From SCGC-AG-212-J23 sp035649175 (GTDB lineage: Bacteria; Pseudomonadota; Gammaproteobacteria; Burkholderiales; SG8-39): a stretch of DNA of 64,000 nt. The stretch is from assembly GCA_035649175.1 (NCBI GenBank), contig DASRKB010000237.1:1-64000 (forward strand), in the 5' to 3' direction. The notes beneath the pieces are model-generated. The model saw nothing but the letters and a program-made list of their open reading frames with translations, was not told the origin of the DNA and searched no databases. Of this stretch, positions 25,954 to 34,025 are shown piece by piece (within the stretch, counting starts at the first letter, position 1; each line of letters begins with the position of its first letter). Both the position numbers and the translations under genes were made by a program.

Positions 25954-28886
25954 GACCTCCCCGTCGGAAAGACCACCGTGAAAGTGGAGCCTTTGCCGGG
26001 CGAGCTGTCGAGCCGGATGGCGCCGCCGTGCAGCTCGACGAAGCGCTTCGTCAACGCGAGTCCAAGCCCCGTGCCTTCGGCCTTGCGCTTGGAGTCGCGC
26101 CCGACCTGCTTGAACTCCTCGAACACCGACGCCTGGTCCTCGGAGGCAATGCCGATGCCCGTATCCTTCACCGCGATCTCCACCTTGTCGGTGTCGAGCC
26201 TCGCGGCCACGTCCACCCTTCCGCCATCGGGCGTGAACTTCACGGCGTTGGAGAGCAGGTTGAGCAGGATTTGCTTGAACTTGCGCTCGTCGGCGCGCAG
26301 TTCGCCCAGGCGCGGGTCGACCTCGAGCCCGAGCGCGATGCCGTGGCGCTGCGCACGCTCGCGCACGAGCGTCATGGCGTTGGAGAGGGCTGAGGGCAGG
26401 TCGAAGTTAGAAAGCTCGAGGTCCATGCGCCCCGCCTCGATCTTCGAGAGGTCGAGGATGTCGTTGATGAGCGAGAGCAGGTGCTTGCCCGACTCGTGGA
26501 TGTCCTTGAGATAGTCGAGCTGCTTCTCGTTCACCTCGCCGAACATCCGCTCGATCAGCACCTCCGAGAAGCCGATGATGGCGTTGAGCGGCGTCCTCAG
26601 CTCGTGCGACATGTTGGCGAGGAAGTCCGACTTGTGCTTGTTCGCCACCTCGAGCTGCGCGCTCTTCTCCTGGATCTCGCGGAACAGGCGCACGTTCTCG
26701 ATGGCAATCACCGCCTGATCGGCGAAAACGCGCACAAGCTCGATCTGCTTCGCTGTGAAGGGCCGGGCCTCACCGCTGCGGGAGAGCGTGAGCACGCCGA
26801 TCGGCTCGCCGTCGCGCAGCATCGGCACAGCGAGAATGCTGCGGTAGTTGCCGGCCTGCATGATATCGTGGCGCCCGTATTGCGGGTCGGCGGCGACGTC
26901 GGGAATGTGCACCGTCACTCCGTCGAGCACGGCGCGCCCGGTGGCAGAGGCACGGTCGAGCCTGATCGGCGCGCGGTCGAACACCCCACGCGTCGCGTCG
27001 CCCGGCTGCTGCGCTTCGTCGGCCACGGCGAAGGCCATCGGCACGTACTCGGCCCGCTCGTTGGGCCGGAAGAGGAAGCCGCGATCGGCCTCGCAGAGCT
27101 TGCGCGCCTTGGCGAGCACGATCTCGAGTACGGGCTGCAGGTCGAACGTCGTGCGGCTGATCACTTTCAGGATCTCGGAGGTCGCGGTCTGCTGCTCGAG
27201 CGACTCCTTGGTCTCGTTGAAGAGCCGCACGTTCTCGATGGCGATCACCGCCTGGTCGGCGAAGGTGCGCAGCAGGGCCATCTGCTTGTCGCTCAGCGGC
27301 CCGGGCAGCACACGGCTCACGCTGATGGCGCCGATGGCCGTCCCGCCGCGCAGCATGGGTATGATGGTCATGGCGCGCGAGCCGCTATCGATGAAGTTCC
27401 GAAGCCCCGGCGCGATCGAGGGCTCGTCATGGAGCAGCGCGTCATGCACGTCGATCACGCGGTGGTCGAGGATGGCAGTCGAGTGCATGTACTCGCGGGT
27501 CAGCGGGACGGGAAAGCGCGAGCGTATCGCCTCGGCTTCCGCGGGCTCGCGGGCGGCGACCGCGGCGGCGCGCACGTGCGCGCCCTCGGGGAGAGCGACC
27601 ATCACGGTCGCCTCTGGGAAAAGCTTCAGCCCGCTCTGCACGATGGCCTCGAACACCGGCTGCGTGTCGGTGGTCGAGCTGCTGATGACCTTGAGGATCT
27701 CCGCCGTCGCCGTCTGCTGCTCGAGCGCCTCCTGCAGCTCCGCGGTGCGCGCCTCGACCTTCCTCTCCAGGCCGGCGTAGGACTCCCGCAGCCGGGCGCT
27801 CATCTGGTTGAACTCGTCGGCAAGCGCCTCGAGCTCGTCGCCGGTCTTCACCTCGATTTTCTGCTCGAGCTCGCCCGCCCCGATGCGCGCGGCGCCGTCG
27901 CGCAGGGTGCTGATCGGGCGCGCCATGCTGCGCGCGAGCCACATGGCCGCGAAAGCCGAGAGGAGAAGGCCGGCGAAGAGGAGGAGGATCGTGCGCAGGA
28001 TCGCGGCGTCGAGGGACGCGAAGACTTCGGAGACCGGCTGCTCGGCGAAGACTCTCCACCCCAGCGGGTCGATCGGCGCATAGGCCGTCAGGACCCGGCC
28101 CCCGCCGAGGTCCTGGGAAAGCATGGCGGGCGAGCCGCCGGGATCGGGGGCGAGCGAGCGCTTCACGTGCTCGAGGCTCGAGAGGTCGGTCTTGCGCAGC
28201 ACGAGCCCGATGTCGGGATCGGCCACGAGGTGGCCGGTCGAGTCAACCACGTAGGCCTTGCCCTTCTCGCCGATGCGAATGCGGGTCAGGACGTCCCAGA
28301 TGAACTTGAGGTTGATCTCGCCCACGGCGACCGGGCCGCCTGGGGTGGAGCGGGTGGCCATGACGATGTAGGGCTCGGTGTCCTTGCGGAAATAGACCTC
28401 CCCGAACCACGTCTGCCCGGGTTTCGCGTCCCGGAAAGCCGGCTCCTGCGAGCGATCGCGGCCGCTGTCCACGACGTTCATCGAGAGCCGCGACACGAAC
28501 AGCTGCTCGCGCCCCGCGCGGTCGATGTAGTAGATGTCCGTGACGGCCTCGGCGATACGCAGGAGCTTCTCGAACTCGGTCTTGCGCTGCGCCGCGCCCT
28601 CGGCCGCGAGCTGGTGAAGCGCCGCGAACTCGAGCTGCCGGTCGATCTGGCGCACGAACTGCTCGATGCGCGCGGCCGCCGCGCCGGCTTTCTCGCGCTG
28701 CAGGCTGGCGAGCGCGGCTTTATTTTCCTCGTAGGAAAAGTACAGGCCGATGCCGCCCGAGATCACGAGCGTACCGCAGACCAGCGCGAGGATGAGGAGG
28801 AGGTACTTGCGGAACAACCGCCCGCGGTGCAGTCGCCGCGCCGCGGCGTGCTCCCCAATCGCGAGATCCGTCGGCTTCAGGCGCAT
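25950..28886 (-). CDS. Membrane histidine kinase: Cache-HAMP-GAF-GAF-HisKA-HATPase
   Basis: 978-residue inner-membrane sensor. TM1 is at about 27-49 (YLLLILALVCGTLVISGG), a dCache-like periplasmic domain spans about 50-298 with DIYYIDRAGREQLFVSR and WFGEVYFRKDTEPYIVMAT, TM2 is at about 300-322, HAMP at 320-375, a coiled coil follows (ERKVEARTAELQEALEQQ), then two GAF domains, then HisKA (phospho-His about 761) and HATPase_c, all with intact motifs. The GAF linkers are nearly identical to those in the giant kinase downstream. The gene lies 11 bases after a periplasmic receptor gene, so the Cache domain may sense free ligand or a loaded receptor. Confidence 0.93.
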   Translation of the reverse strand: MRLKPTDLAIGEHAAARRLHRGRLFRKYLLLILALVCGTLVISGGIGLYFSYEENKAALASLQREKAGAAAARIEQFVRQIDRQLEFAALHQLAAEGAAQRKTEFEKLLRIAEAVTDIYYIDRAGREQLFVSRLSMNVVDSGRDRSQEPAFRDAKPGQTWFGEVYFRKDTEPYIVMATRSTPGGPVAVGEINLKFIWDVLTRIRIGEKGKAYVVDSTGHLVADPDIGLVLRKTDLSSLEHVKRSLAPDPGGSPAMLSQDLGGGRVLTAYAPIDPLGWRVFAEQPVSEVFASLDAAILRTILLLFAGLLLSAFAAMWLARSMARPISTLRDGAARIGAGELEQKIEVKTGDELEALADEFNQMSARLRESYAGLERKVEARTAELQEALEQQTATAEILKVISSSTTDTQPVFEAIVQSGLKLFPEATVMVALPEGAHVRAAAVAAREPAEAEAIRSRFPVPLTREYMHSTAILDHRVIDVHDALLHDEPSIAPGLRNFIDSGSRAMTIIPMLRGGTAIGAISVSRVLPGPLSDKQMALLRTFADQAVIAIENVRLFNETKESLEQQTATSEILKVISRTTFDLQPVLEIVLAKARKLCEADRGFLFRPNERAEYVPMAFAVADEAQQPGDATRGVFDRAPIRLDRASATGRAVLDGVTVHIPDVAADPQYGRHDIMQAGNYRSILAVPMLRDGEPIGVLTLSRSGEARPFTAKQIELVRVFADQAVIAIENVRLFREIQEKSAQLEVANKHKSDFLANMSHELRTPLNAIIGFSEVLIERMFGEVNEKQLDYLKDIHESGKHLLSLINDILDLSKIEAGRMDLELSNFDLPSALSNAMTLVRERAQRHGIALGLEVDPRLGELRADERKFKQILLNLLSNAVKFTPDGGRVDVAARLDTDKVEIAVKDTGIGIASEDQASVFEEFKQVGRDSKRKAEGTGLGLALTKRFVELHGGAIRLDSSPGKGSTFTVVFPTGRS

Positions 28887-28896
28887 CTCCTCGCGG

Positions 28897-29868
28897 CTAC
28901 TCTACCACCCGGTCGGCGCGCAGCAGCACGGCCTGCGGAATGGAGATGCGCAGCGCCTTCGCGGTGCGCATGTTGATCACGAGCTCGAGCTGCTGGGGCG
29001 AGGTGATGGGCAGTTCCGCCGGCGAGGCGCCCGCCAGGATGCGGTCGACATAGCGGGCGGCGCCGCGGAAGCTCGCCGCCAGGTCCGGCCCATAGGTCGC
29101 GAGCGCGCCGGGCGGTGCGAACTCCCCGAGCGGCGAGAGCGTCGGGACGCCGGCGGAGAAGGCCGCCTGCACGAGCTCCTCGCGCAGCCCGAAGAGCATC
29201 GCGTCGGCCGATACGACCAGCGCGTCGGCCTGCAGCGATGCGAGCCTCTCCGGCAGCGCGTCGACGTCCCAGCGGGCCCGCAGCACCACGGGCACGAGCT
29301 CCAGCCCCATCGAGCGCGCGGCGCGCGTGGCGGCCGCTTGGTAGGACGCCGCGGCGGTCCGGTCCGGGTTGACGGCGAACGCGATGCGCCGCGCCTTGGG
29401 CATGAGCACGTGCAAAACCTCGATGACCCGGGCGTGCTGACCCTCGCCCAGGCTTGCCATGCCGGTGACATTGCCGCCCGGCCGTGCGAGGGTCCGCGCA
29501 AGGCCGTCGCCCACCGGATCGATGCCGGACACGATGACGATCGGAATCGTGTCGGTCCTCGCCCTCACGAACCCGGCCGTGTCCGCGGTGTCCGCGACGA
29601 TGACGGCGCAGCCCAGCGCGATCAGCTCGTCGGCGATGAAAGGGATGCGGGCCCGATTGCGCTCGTAGTAGCGGGCGACGAGCGTGTAATGGCGGCCTTC
29701 CTCGTAGCCGAGCTCGAGCAAGCCCTCGACGAACTCGCGCCCGAAGCGGTCATCAGTCACGTGGACGAATCCGACGCGGTAGGGTCCGCGCGCTTGCTGG
29801 GCACGCGCGACCGGCGGCATGGGCGCGGCGACCAGCGCCAGCAGGGCGACGAAGGCCCGCCGCTTCAT
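28897..29868 (-). CDS. ABC_sub_bind-type periplasmic receptor 1
   Basis: 323-residue secreted protein of the ABC transporter substrate-binding family PF04392. A signal peptide is visible (MKRRAFVALLALVAAPMPP, cleavage after ARAQ). The body shows GYEEGRHYTLVARYYERNRAR, the ARPGGNVTGMASLGEG loop typical of the family and a C-terminal INMRTAKALRISIPQAVLLRADRVVE tail. No permease or ATPase gene accompanies it, whereas a Cache-domain kinase starts 11 bases downstream. A role as ligand receptor for the kinase is therefore more likely than transport. It overlaps receptor 2 by four bases. Confidence 0.88.
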   Translation of the reverse strand: MKRRAFVALLALVAAPMPPVARAQQARGPYRVGFVHVTDDRFGREFVEGLLELGYEEGRHYTLVARYYERNRARIPFIADELIALGCAVIVADTADTAGFVRARTDTIPIVIVSGIDPVGDGLARTLARPGGNVTGMASLGEGQHARVIEVLHVLMPKARRIAFAVNPDRTAAASYQAAATRAARSMGLELVPVVLRARWDVDALPERLASLQADALVVSADAMLFGLREELVQAAFSAGVPTLSPLGEFAPPGALATYGPDLAASFRGAARYVDRILAGASPAELPITSPQQLELVINMRTAKALRISIPQAVLLRADRVVE

Positions 29869-30815
29869 TCGATGACGCGGTCGGCGCGCAGGATCAGCGC
29901 CGGCGGAATCGCGATGCCGAGGGCGCGTGCAGTGCGCAGGTTGATGGCAAGCTCGAACTTGGTCGGACGCTCGAAGGGCAGCTCCGAGACCTTGGCGCCC
30001 TTCAGGAGGCGGTCCACGTACTGCGCGACACGTCGCCAGATCGCGGCATGGTCGGCGAAGTAGGAGAGCAGCGCGCCGGCACGGACCTCGGCGCTCGTGA
30101 GCATCATCGCCGGGATGCGCCGCTCGATCGAAAGGCGCACTGTGACGTCGGACAACGTTAATGCCTGCCCGGCAAGCCGCAGTACCGCATCGGCGCGCCA
30201 GGCGGCCGCCTCCGCAAAGGCATCTTGGATGTCCTGCTCGGTGCGCGCCGGAAAGTAGCGCATCTCCACTTGGAGGACGGCCCCCGCCTGCTCCAGGTCG
30301 CGTATCTGCGGCTTGACGATCGGCTCGTCGGGGTGAATCAGGCCCGCGACACGCCGAGCTACAGGTAGCGCCTGCTTCAGTACCTCCAGGCGCTTGGCGA
30401 CGATCTCGCCCGCCATATTGGTGACGCCGGTGATGTTGCCTTCCGGGCGGGAGATGTTTCGCACGCCGACCAGGCCTGGCTCGGAGACGACGCCGACGAC
30501 GATGGGGACCACCTTGGTGGCCGCGGCGGCGGCGCGTCCACCCGGCGTGTTCGCTGCGACGAGAACGTCTACGCCGGAGTCCACCAGACCCTTGGCGAGC
30601 CCCGGCAGGGCCGAGAGCTTTCCGGCGGCTGACCGGACTTCCAGCTCGGCTTGGACGAGGCGGCTCAGCTCGTCACGGAAGGCGGCTTCGTCCCACTGTA
30701 CCTCGGCAGGGACAAGCACACCGACCCGCGGCCGGCGCACCTGCGCCCGTACCGCTACGGGAGCGAGCGCGAGCCCGCCGAGAATCCTCAGAATCCGCCG
30801 CCTGCCCCCCCGCAT
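29865..30815 (-). CDS. ABC_sub_bind-type periplasmic receptor 2
   Basis: 316-residue paralogue of receptor 1, same family (PF04392). An Arg-rich signal peptide (RRRILRILGGLALAPVAVRAQ) precedes the mature part RRPRVGVLVPAEVQWDEAAF. Family features are ISRPEGNITGVTNMAGEIVAKR and the C-terminal LRTARALGIAIPPALILRADRVIE, which mirrors the tail of receptor 1. ATG at 30813-30815 was preferred over the GTG one codon upstream. It is the first gene of the signalling operon. The ligand is unknown; the two receptors are diverged enough to bind different molecules. Confidence 0.88.
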   Translation of the reverse strand: MRGGRRRILRILGGLALAPVAVRAQVRRPRVGVLVPAEVQWDEAAFRDELSRLVQAELEVRSAAGKLSALPGLAKGLVDSGVDVLVAANTPGGRAAAAATKVVPIVVGVVSEPGLVGVRNISRPEGNITGVTNMAGEIVAKRLEVLKQALPVARRVAGLIHPDEPIVKPQIRDLEQAGAVLQVEMRYFPARTEQDIQDAFAEAAAWRADAVLRLAGQALTLSDVTVRLSIERRIPAMMLTSAEVRAGALLSYFADHAAIWRRVAQYVDRLLKGAKVSELPFERPTKFELAINLRTARALGIAIPPALILRADRVIE

Positions 30816-31080
30816 CACCTTCCCCCAAGGCAGAAGTATGCGGTTTGCAGGAGCGCGGGTCCAACCGACATCCCCAGTCGAGGGACACGAGGGCCAGAAC
30901 GACCATAACCGCCGTGGGAACCATCAGAGCGACAAACTGAAGGTGCTCGAGTACGCTCATGTTTGCCTGCGATCGCGACATGGGGTTCACAATAGGCGCC
31001 TCGCGGCGGCGATTCGGCGATCGATGCCGTCGCGGCCCAGTAGCCGATTCACACCGGAACGGGATGCTGCACCGCACACG
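30816..31080. other. Divergent control region between receptor 2 and the Crp-type gene
   Basis: 262 bases without a confident gene. On the minus strand an open frame beginning at ATG 30979-30981 (or 30958-30960) encodes a hydrophobic segment (FVALMVPTAVMVVLALVSL) and runs on into the receptor gene, stopping at 30673. It may be a small membrane peptide, but there is no good ribosome site and it overlaps the receptor by about 140 bases. No convincing Crp-type palindrome was found by eye. Confidence 0.3.
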
Positions 31081-31716
31081 ATGAAGCCTCGCACGACAGA
31101 GGTTCTCCCGCCGGCGCTGATCGAGAAGATTGGCGCGGTCGCCACCACGCGCGTGTACGCCAAGAACGCGATCATCGTCTCCGAGGGCGACGAGACCGAC
31201 TCGCTCTACCTGCTCCTTTCCGGGCGGGCGAAGGTGTTCGTCTCCGACGAGAACGGTCGCGAGGTCCAGCTCAACCAGATCGGGCCGGGCGAGTACTTCG
31301 GCGAGGTCACGCTCGACGGTGGGCCGCGCTCGGCTTCCATCATGGCGCTCGAGGAGTGCCGCTGTGCGGTGGTGAAGCACGGGGAGCTGACCGCGTTCCT
31401 CGAGCGCCATCCGGAGTTCGCGCAGCACCTCGTGCGCAAGCTCGCGCACCGGGTGCGCGAGCTCACCGAAAGCGTGCGCAGCCTGGCGCTGATGGACGTC
31501 TACGGGCGCGTCGCGCGGCTGCTGCTCGAGCTCGCGGAGGAGCAGGACGGGATGATGGTGGTGCAGGAGTCGCTCACGCACCGGGACATCGCCGCCCGGG
31601 TGGGCTGCTCGCGGGAGATGATCAGCCGGATCTTTTCCGACCTCACCGACGGCGGCTACGTGCGAAAGGAGGCGGGCCACCTGGTGATCGTCCGCAAGCC
31701 GCCGCCCCGCTGGTAG
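31081..31716 (+). CDS. Crp/Fnr-family transcriptional regulator
   Basis: 211-residue regulator. The cyclic-nucleotide-binding fold (about 10-125) has YFGEVTLDGGPRSASIMAL, with the phosphate-cassette Glu and Arg and the Ser-Ala pair of the cAMP pocket, so binding of a cyclic nucleotide is plausible. A long dimer helix (VRKLAHRVRELTESVRSLALM) leads to a winged helix with recognition segment LTHRDIAARVGCSREMISRIF, close to the Crp pattern. There are no Fnr-type cysteines. ATG at 31081 was chosen; the frame is open upstream but that part looks non-coding. It is divergent from the kinase operon that contains a nucleotide cyclase, and convergent with an MFS gene 12 bases away. Confidence 0.92.
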   Translation: MKPRTTEVLPPALIEKIGAVATTRVYAKNAIIVSEGDETDSLYLLLSGRAKVFVSDENGREVQLNQIGPGEYFGEVTLDGGPRSASIMALEECRCAVVKHGELTAFLERHPEFAQHLVRKLAHRVRELTESVRSLALMDVYGRVARLLLELAEEQDGMMVVQESLTHRDIAARVGCSREMISRIFSDLTDGGYVRKEAGHLVIVRKPPPRW

Positions 31717-31728
31717 CAGAGAGAAGAT

Positions 31729-32943
31729 CTAACGTGAAGGCTGGGCGATCGGGGCCTGATCTCGAAGGAGCGGACGTTCGTCGATCGGGAGGTGAATCAG
31801 CGCGGCGATGACCCCGAGCGCGGCGGCGACCATCCACGCGAGGTCGTAGGACCCGGTGCGGTCGAAGAGCCAGCCGCCCGCCCAGGCGCCGAGGAAGCTG
31901 CCGAACTGGTGGCTGAAGAACACGAAGCCCGAGAGCATGGCGAGGTGGCGCACGCCGAAGATCTGCGCCACCACCGCGTTGGTGAGCGGCACCGTGCCGA
32001 GCCACAGGAACCCCATCAGAACGCCGAATGCCATCGCGCTGACCGTACTGAGCGGCAGGGCCATCAGCATCACGATCACCACCGCACGCGAGAAGTAAAG
32101 GAGCGACAGCAGGTTCTTCTTCAGGTAGCGGCTGCCGAGCCATCCGGCGGCGAAGCTGCCGAAGACGTTGAACAGGCCGATGAGCGCGAGCGCCATCATG
32201 CCGTCGCGCGCGGTGAGGCCGCGGTCCATGAAGTACGAGGGCAGGTGCGAGCCAATGAAGACGACCTGGAAGCCGCACACGAAGTAGCCCGCGACAAGGA
32301 GCCAGAAGCTGCGCTGTGCGCGCGCCTCGGCGATCGCCTCGCCGACCGTCTGCTTGTGCGCCTGCGGAGCGGCGTGGGGACTCTCCATGAGCGCCGCGGA
32401 AAGCGGCGCCATGACGAAGGCCGCGCCGGCCAGCACCACCAGCGCGAAGGCCCAACCGCTCGCCGAGATCAGGGTCTGCGCGCCGGGAAGGAGCGCGAAC
32501 TGGCCGAAGGAGGCGACTGCGCCGGCGACGCCGAGCGCCATGGTGCGCTTCTCCGGAGGCGTGTGCCGCCCGATGACGCCGTAGACGATGCTGAACGTCG
32601 TGCCGGAGAGCCCGAGACCCACGAGCAGGCCCGCGGAGAAGTAGAGCTCGCCCGGCGTGCCCGCCGTGGACATGAGCCAGAGGCCCGCACCATAGAGGAG
32701 CGCACCTCCGAGCACGACGCGCCCGGCGCCGAAGCGGTCGGCGATCATCCCGGAGAAGGGCTGCGCGAACCCCCAGATCAGGTTCTGGGCCGCAATCGCC
32801 AACGAAAACACCTCGCGGCCCCACCCGCGGTCCACGGACATCGGCTGCAGGAAAAGCCCGAAGCCGTGACGGATGCCCAGAGCGAAGAACAGCACGAGGC
32901 TCCCGAAGACGAGCACCGTCCCTGGGGTCAGGCGAAGCTTCAT
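31729..32943 (-). CDS. MFS transporter (oxalate/formate antiporter-like or monocarboxylate type)
   Basis: 404-residue inner-membrane protein with about 12 hydrophobic helices in two halves. The first-half MFS motif region is FSGMIADRFGAGRVVLGGAL and the second-half equivalent is GWLGSRYLKKNLLSLLYF. The N-terminus GIRHGFGLFLQPMSVDRGWGREVFSLAIA is typical of the MFS_1 proteins annotated as monocarboxylate or oxalate/formate-type transporters; substrate remains unknown. It overlaps the receiver-cyclase gene upstream by four bases (ATGA), so it is the third gene of an ADH, cyclase, MFS operon. Confidence 0.9.
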   Translation of the reverse strand: MKLRLTPGTVLVFGSLVLFFALGIRHGFGLFLQPMSVDRGWGREVFSLAIAAQNLIWGFAQPFSGMIADRFGAGRVVLGGALLYGAGLWLMSTAGTPGELYFSAGLLVGLGLSGTTFSIVYGVIGRHTPPEKRTMALGVAGAVASFGQFALLPGAQTLISASGWAFALVVLAGAAFVMAPLSAALMESPHAAPQAHKQTVGEAIAEARAQRSFWLLVAGYFVCGFQVVFIGSHLPSYFMDRGLTARDGMMALALIGLFNVFGSFAAGWLGSRYLKKNLLSLLYFSRAVVIVMLMALPLSTVSAMAFGVLMGFLWLGTVPLTNAVVAQIFGVRHLAMLSGFVFFSHQFGSFLGAWAGGWLFDRTGSYDLAWMVAAALGVIAALIHLPIDERPLLRDQAPIAQPSR

Positions 32944-34025
32944 TTCGTAATGGACTTGAGGCGGAAGGCCGGCACGGGATGCTTGAAGCCGCGCAGCTCG
33001 AGCGGGCCCACCAGCTCGGTCACCGTCATGTGCGCGACGTCGTGCTCGGTTTGCGCGTCCAGGAGAATCTCGCCTGCGTTCGCCGCGCCACACAGGCGCG
33101 CCGCGAGGTTGGGCACGTTGCCGATCGCGGCATATTCCCAGCGTTGCTCGAAGCCGATGATCCCGAGGGTTGCCTCGCCTTGCGCGATACCGATCCCCAG
33201 GCCGACCTCGTGCCCGAGCCTTTCCCAGGCCGCGGAGATCGGCGTGAAGGCCTTCTGCAGGGCGAGCGCCATGCGCACCGCGCGCGCGGCCGGCTTCTCG
33301 ACCGGCAACGGGTCATTGAAGAAGATCATGACGCCGTCCCCGGCGAAGTGCTCGAGCGTGCCGCCGAACTCGTCGACCGTTCGCCCGAGCGTGGCGTGGT
33401 AGGAGCGCAAGAGATCCATCACCTCGTCCGGGTCGGCGCGGTCGGTGAAAGCGGTGAATCCGCGCAGGTCGAGGAATACCGCCGTGATCTCGCGCCGGTG
33501 GGGCTCGAGCATCCCCTCACCGCCCGCGACGATCGCCTCGGCCACCGGGCGGGAGAAGAAGCGCTTGAGCCGCCCCAGGCGCTCGAGCTGCGCCACCTGC
33601 TCGGCCACGCGCTCCTCGAGCCTCGCGTTCAGCACCTTGAGCTCGTCCTGAAGCGACTTCACGCGCAGGAGCGCCTTCACGCGAGCGAAGAGCTCCTCCC
33701 AGTTGACCGGCTTGGAGATGAAGTCGTCCGCGCCCACTTCCAGCCCCTTGATGCGCTCCGCTTGGGCTTCGAGCGAGGTCACCAGCACCACCGGAAGAAG
33801 CGCCGTCGCGGCGTCCGCGCGCAGCCGCCGGCACAACTCGTAGCCGTCGATGCCCGGCATCAAGATGTCGGAGACCACCAGGTCCGGCCGCGCGACGCTC
33901 ACGCGCTCGAGCGCGTGCGCGCCATCCTGCGCGGTGAGCACGTCGTACCCGCGTGCCTTCAGCACGCCGGCCATCATCTCCACGCTGGCGCGCTGGTCGT
34001 CGACGACCAAGATGCGGGCAGTCAC
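32940..34025 (-). CDS. Second response regulator with class III nucleotide cyclase output
   Basis: 361-residue paralogue of the gene at 22659-23687, with the same order of domains. Receiver: LVVDDQ, Asp53 in VVSDILMPGIDGYE and the lysine in FISKPVNWEE. A coiled-coil linker (VKSLQDELKVLNARLEERVAEQ) is longer than in the paralogue. Cyclase domain: metal aspartates in VFLDLRGFTAF and HFAGDGVMIFF, transition-state residues in NVPNLAARL. Specificity positions are again unusual (His and Ala). GTG start at 34023-34025 overlaps the dehydrogenase stop (GTGA); the frame is open upstream but lies over the dehydrogenase gene. No kinase is adjacent, so it may be fed by the kinases at 16.6-28.9 kb. Confidence 0.9.
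   Translation of the reverse strand: MTARILVVDDQRASVEMMAGVLKARGYDVLTAQDGAHALERVSVARPDLVVSDILMPGIDGYELCRRLRADAATALLPVVLVTSLEAQAERIKGLEVGADDFISKPVNWEELFARVKALLRVKSLQDELKVLNARLEERVAEQVAQLERLGRLKRFFSRPVAEAIVAGGEGMLEPHRREITAVFLDLRGFTAFTDRADPDEVMDLLRSYHATLGRTVDEFGGTLEHFAGDGVMIFFNDPLPVEKPAARAVRMALALQKAFTPISAAWERLGHEVGLGIGIAQGEATLGIIGFEQRWEYAAIGNVPNLAARLCGAANAGEILLDAQTEHDVAHMTVTELVGPLELRGFKHPVPAFRLKSITK

Noticed and set aside
24142..26514. A 790-codon plus-strand open frame over the PAS and Cache kinases
   Set aside because: Antisense to two clear kinases; no motifs and low-complexity composition.
30394..31080. Upstream extension of the Crp-type protein by about 229 residues
   Set aside because: The extra part lies antisense over receptor 2, is Arg/Pro/Ser-rich and has no domain. 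The family begins near MKPRTTEVLP.
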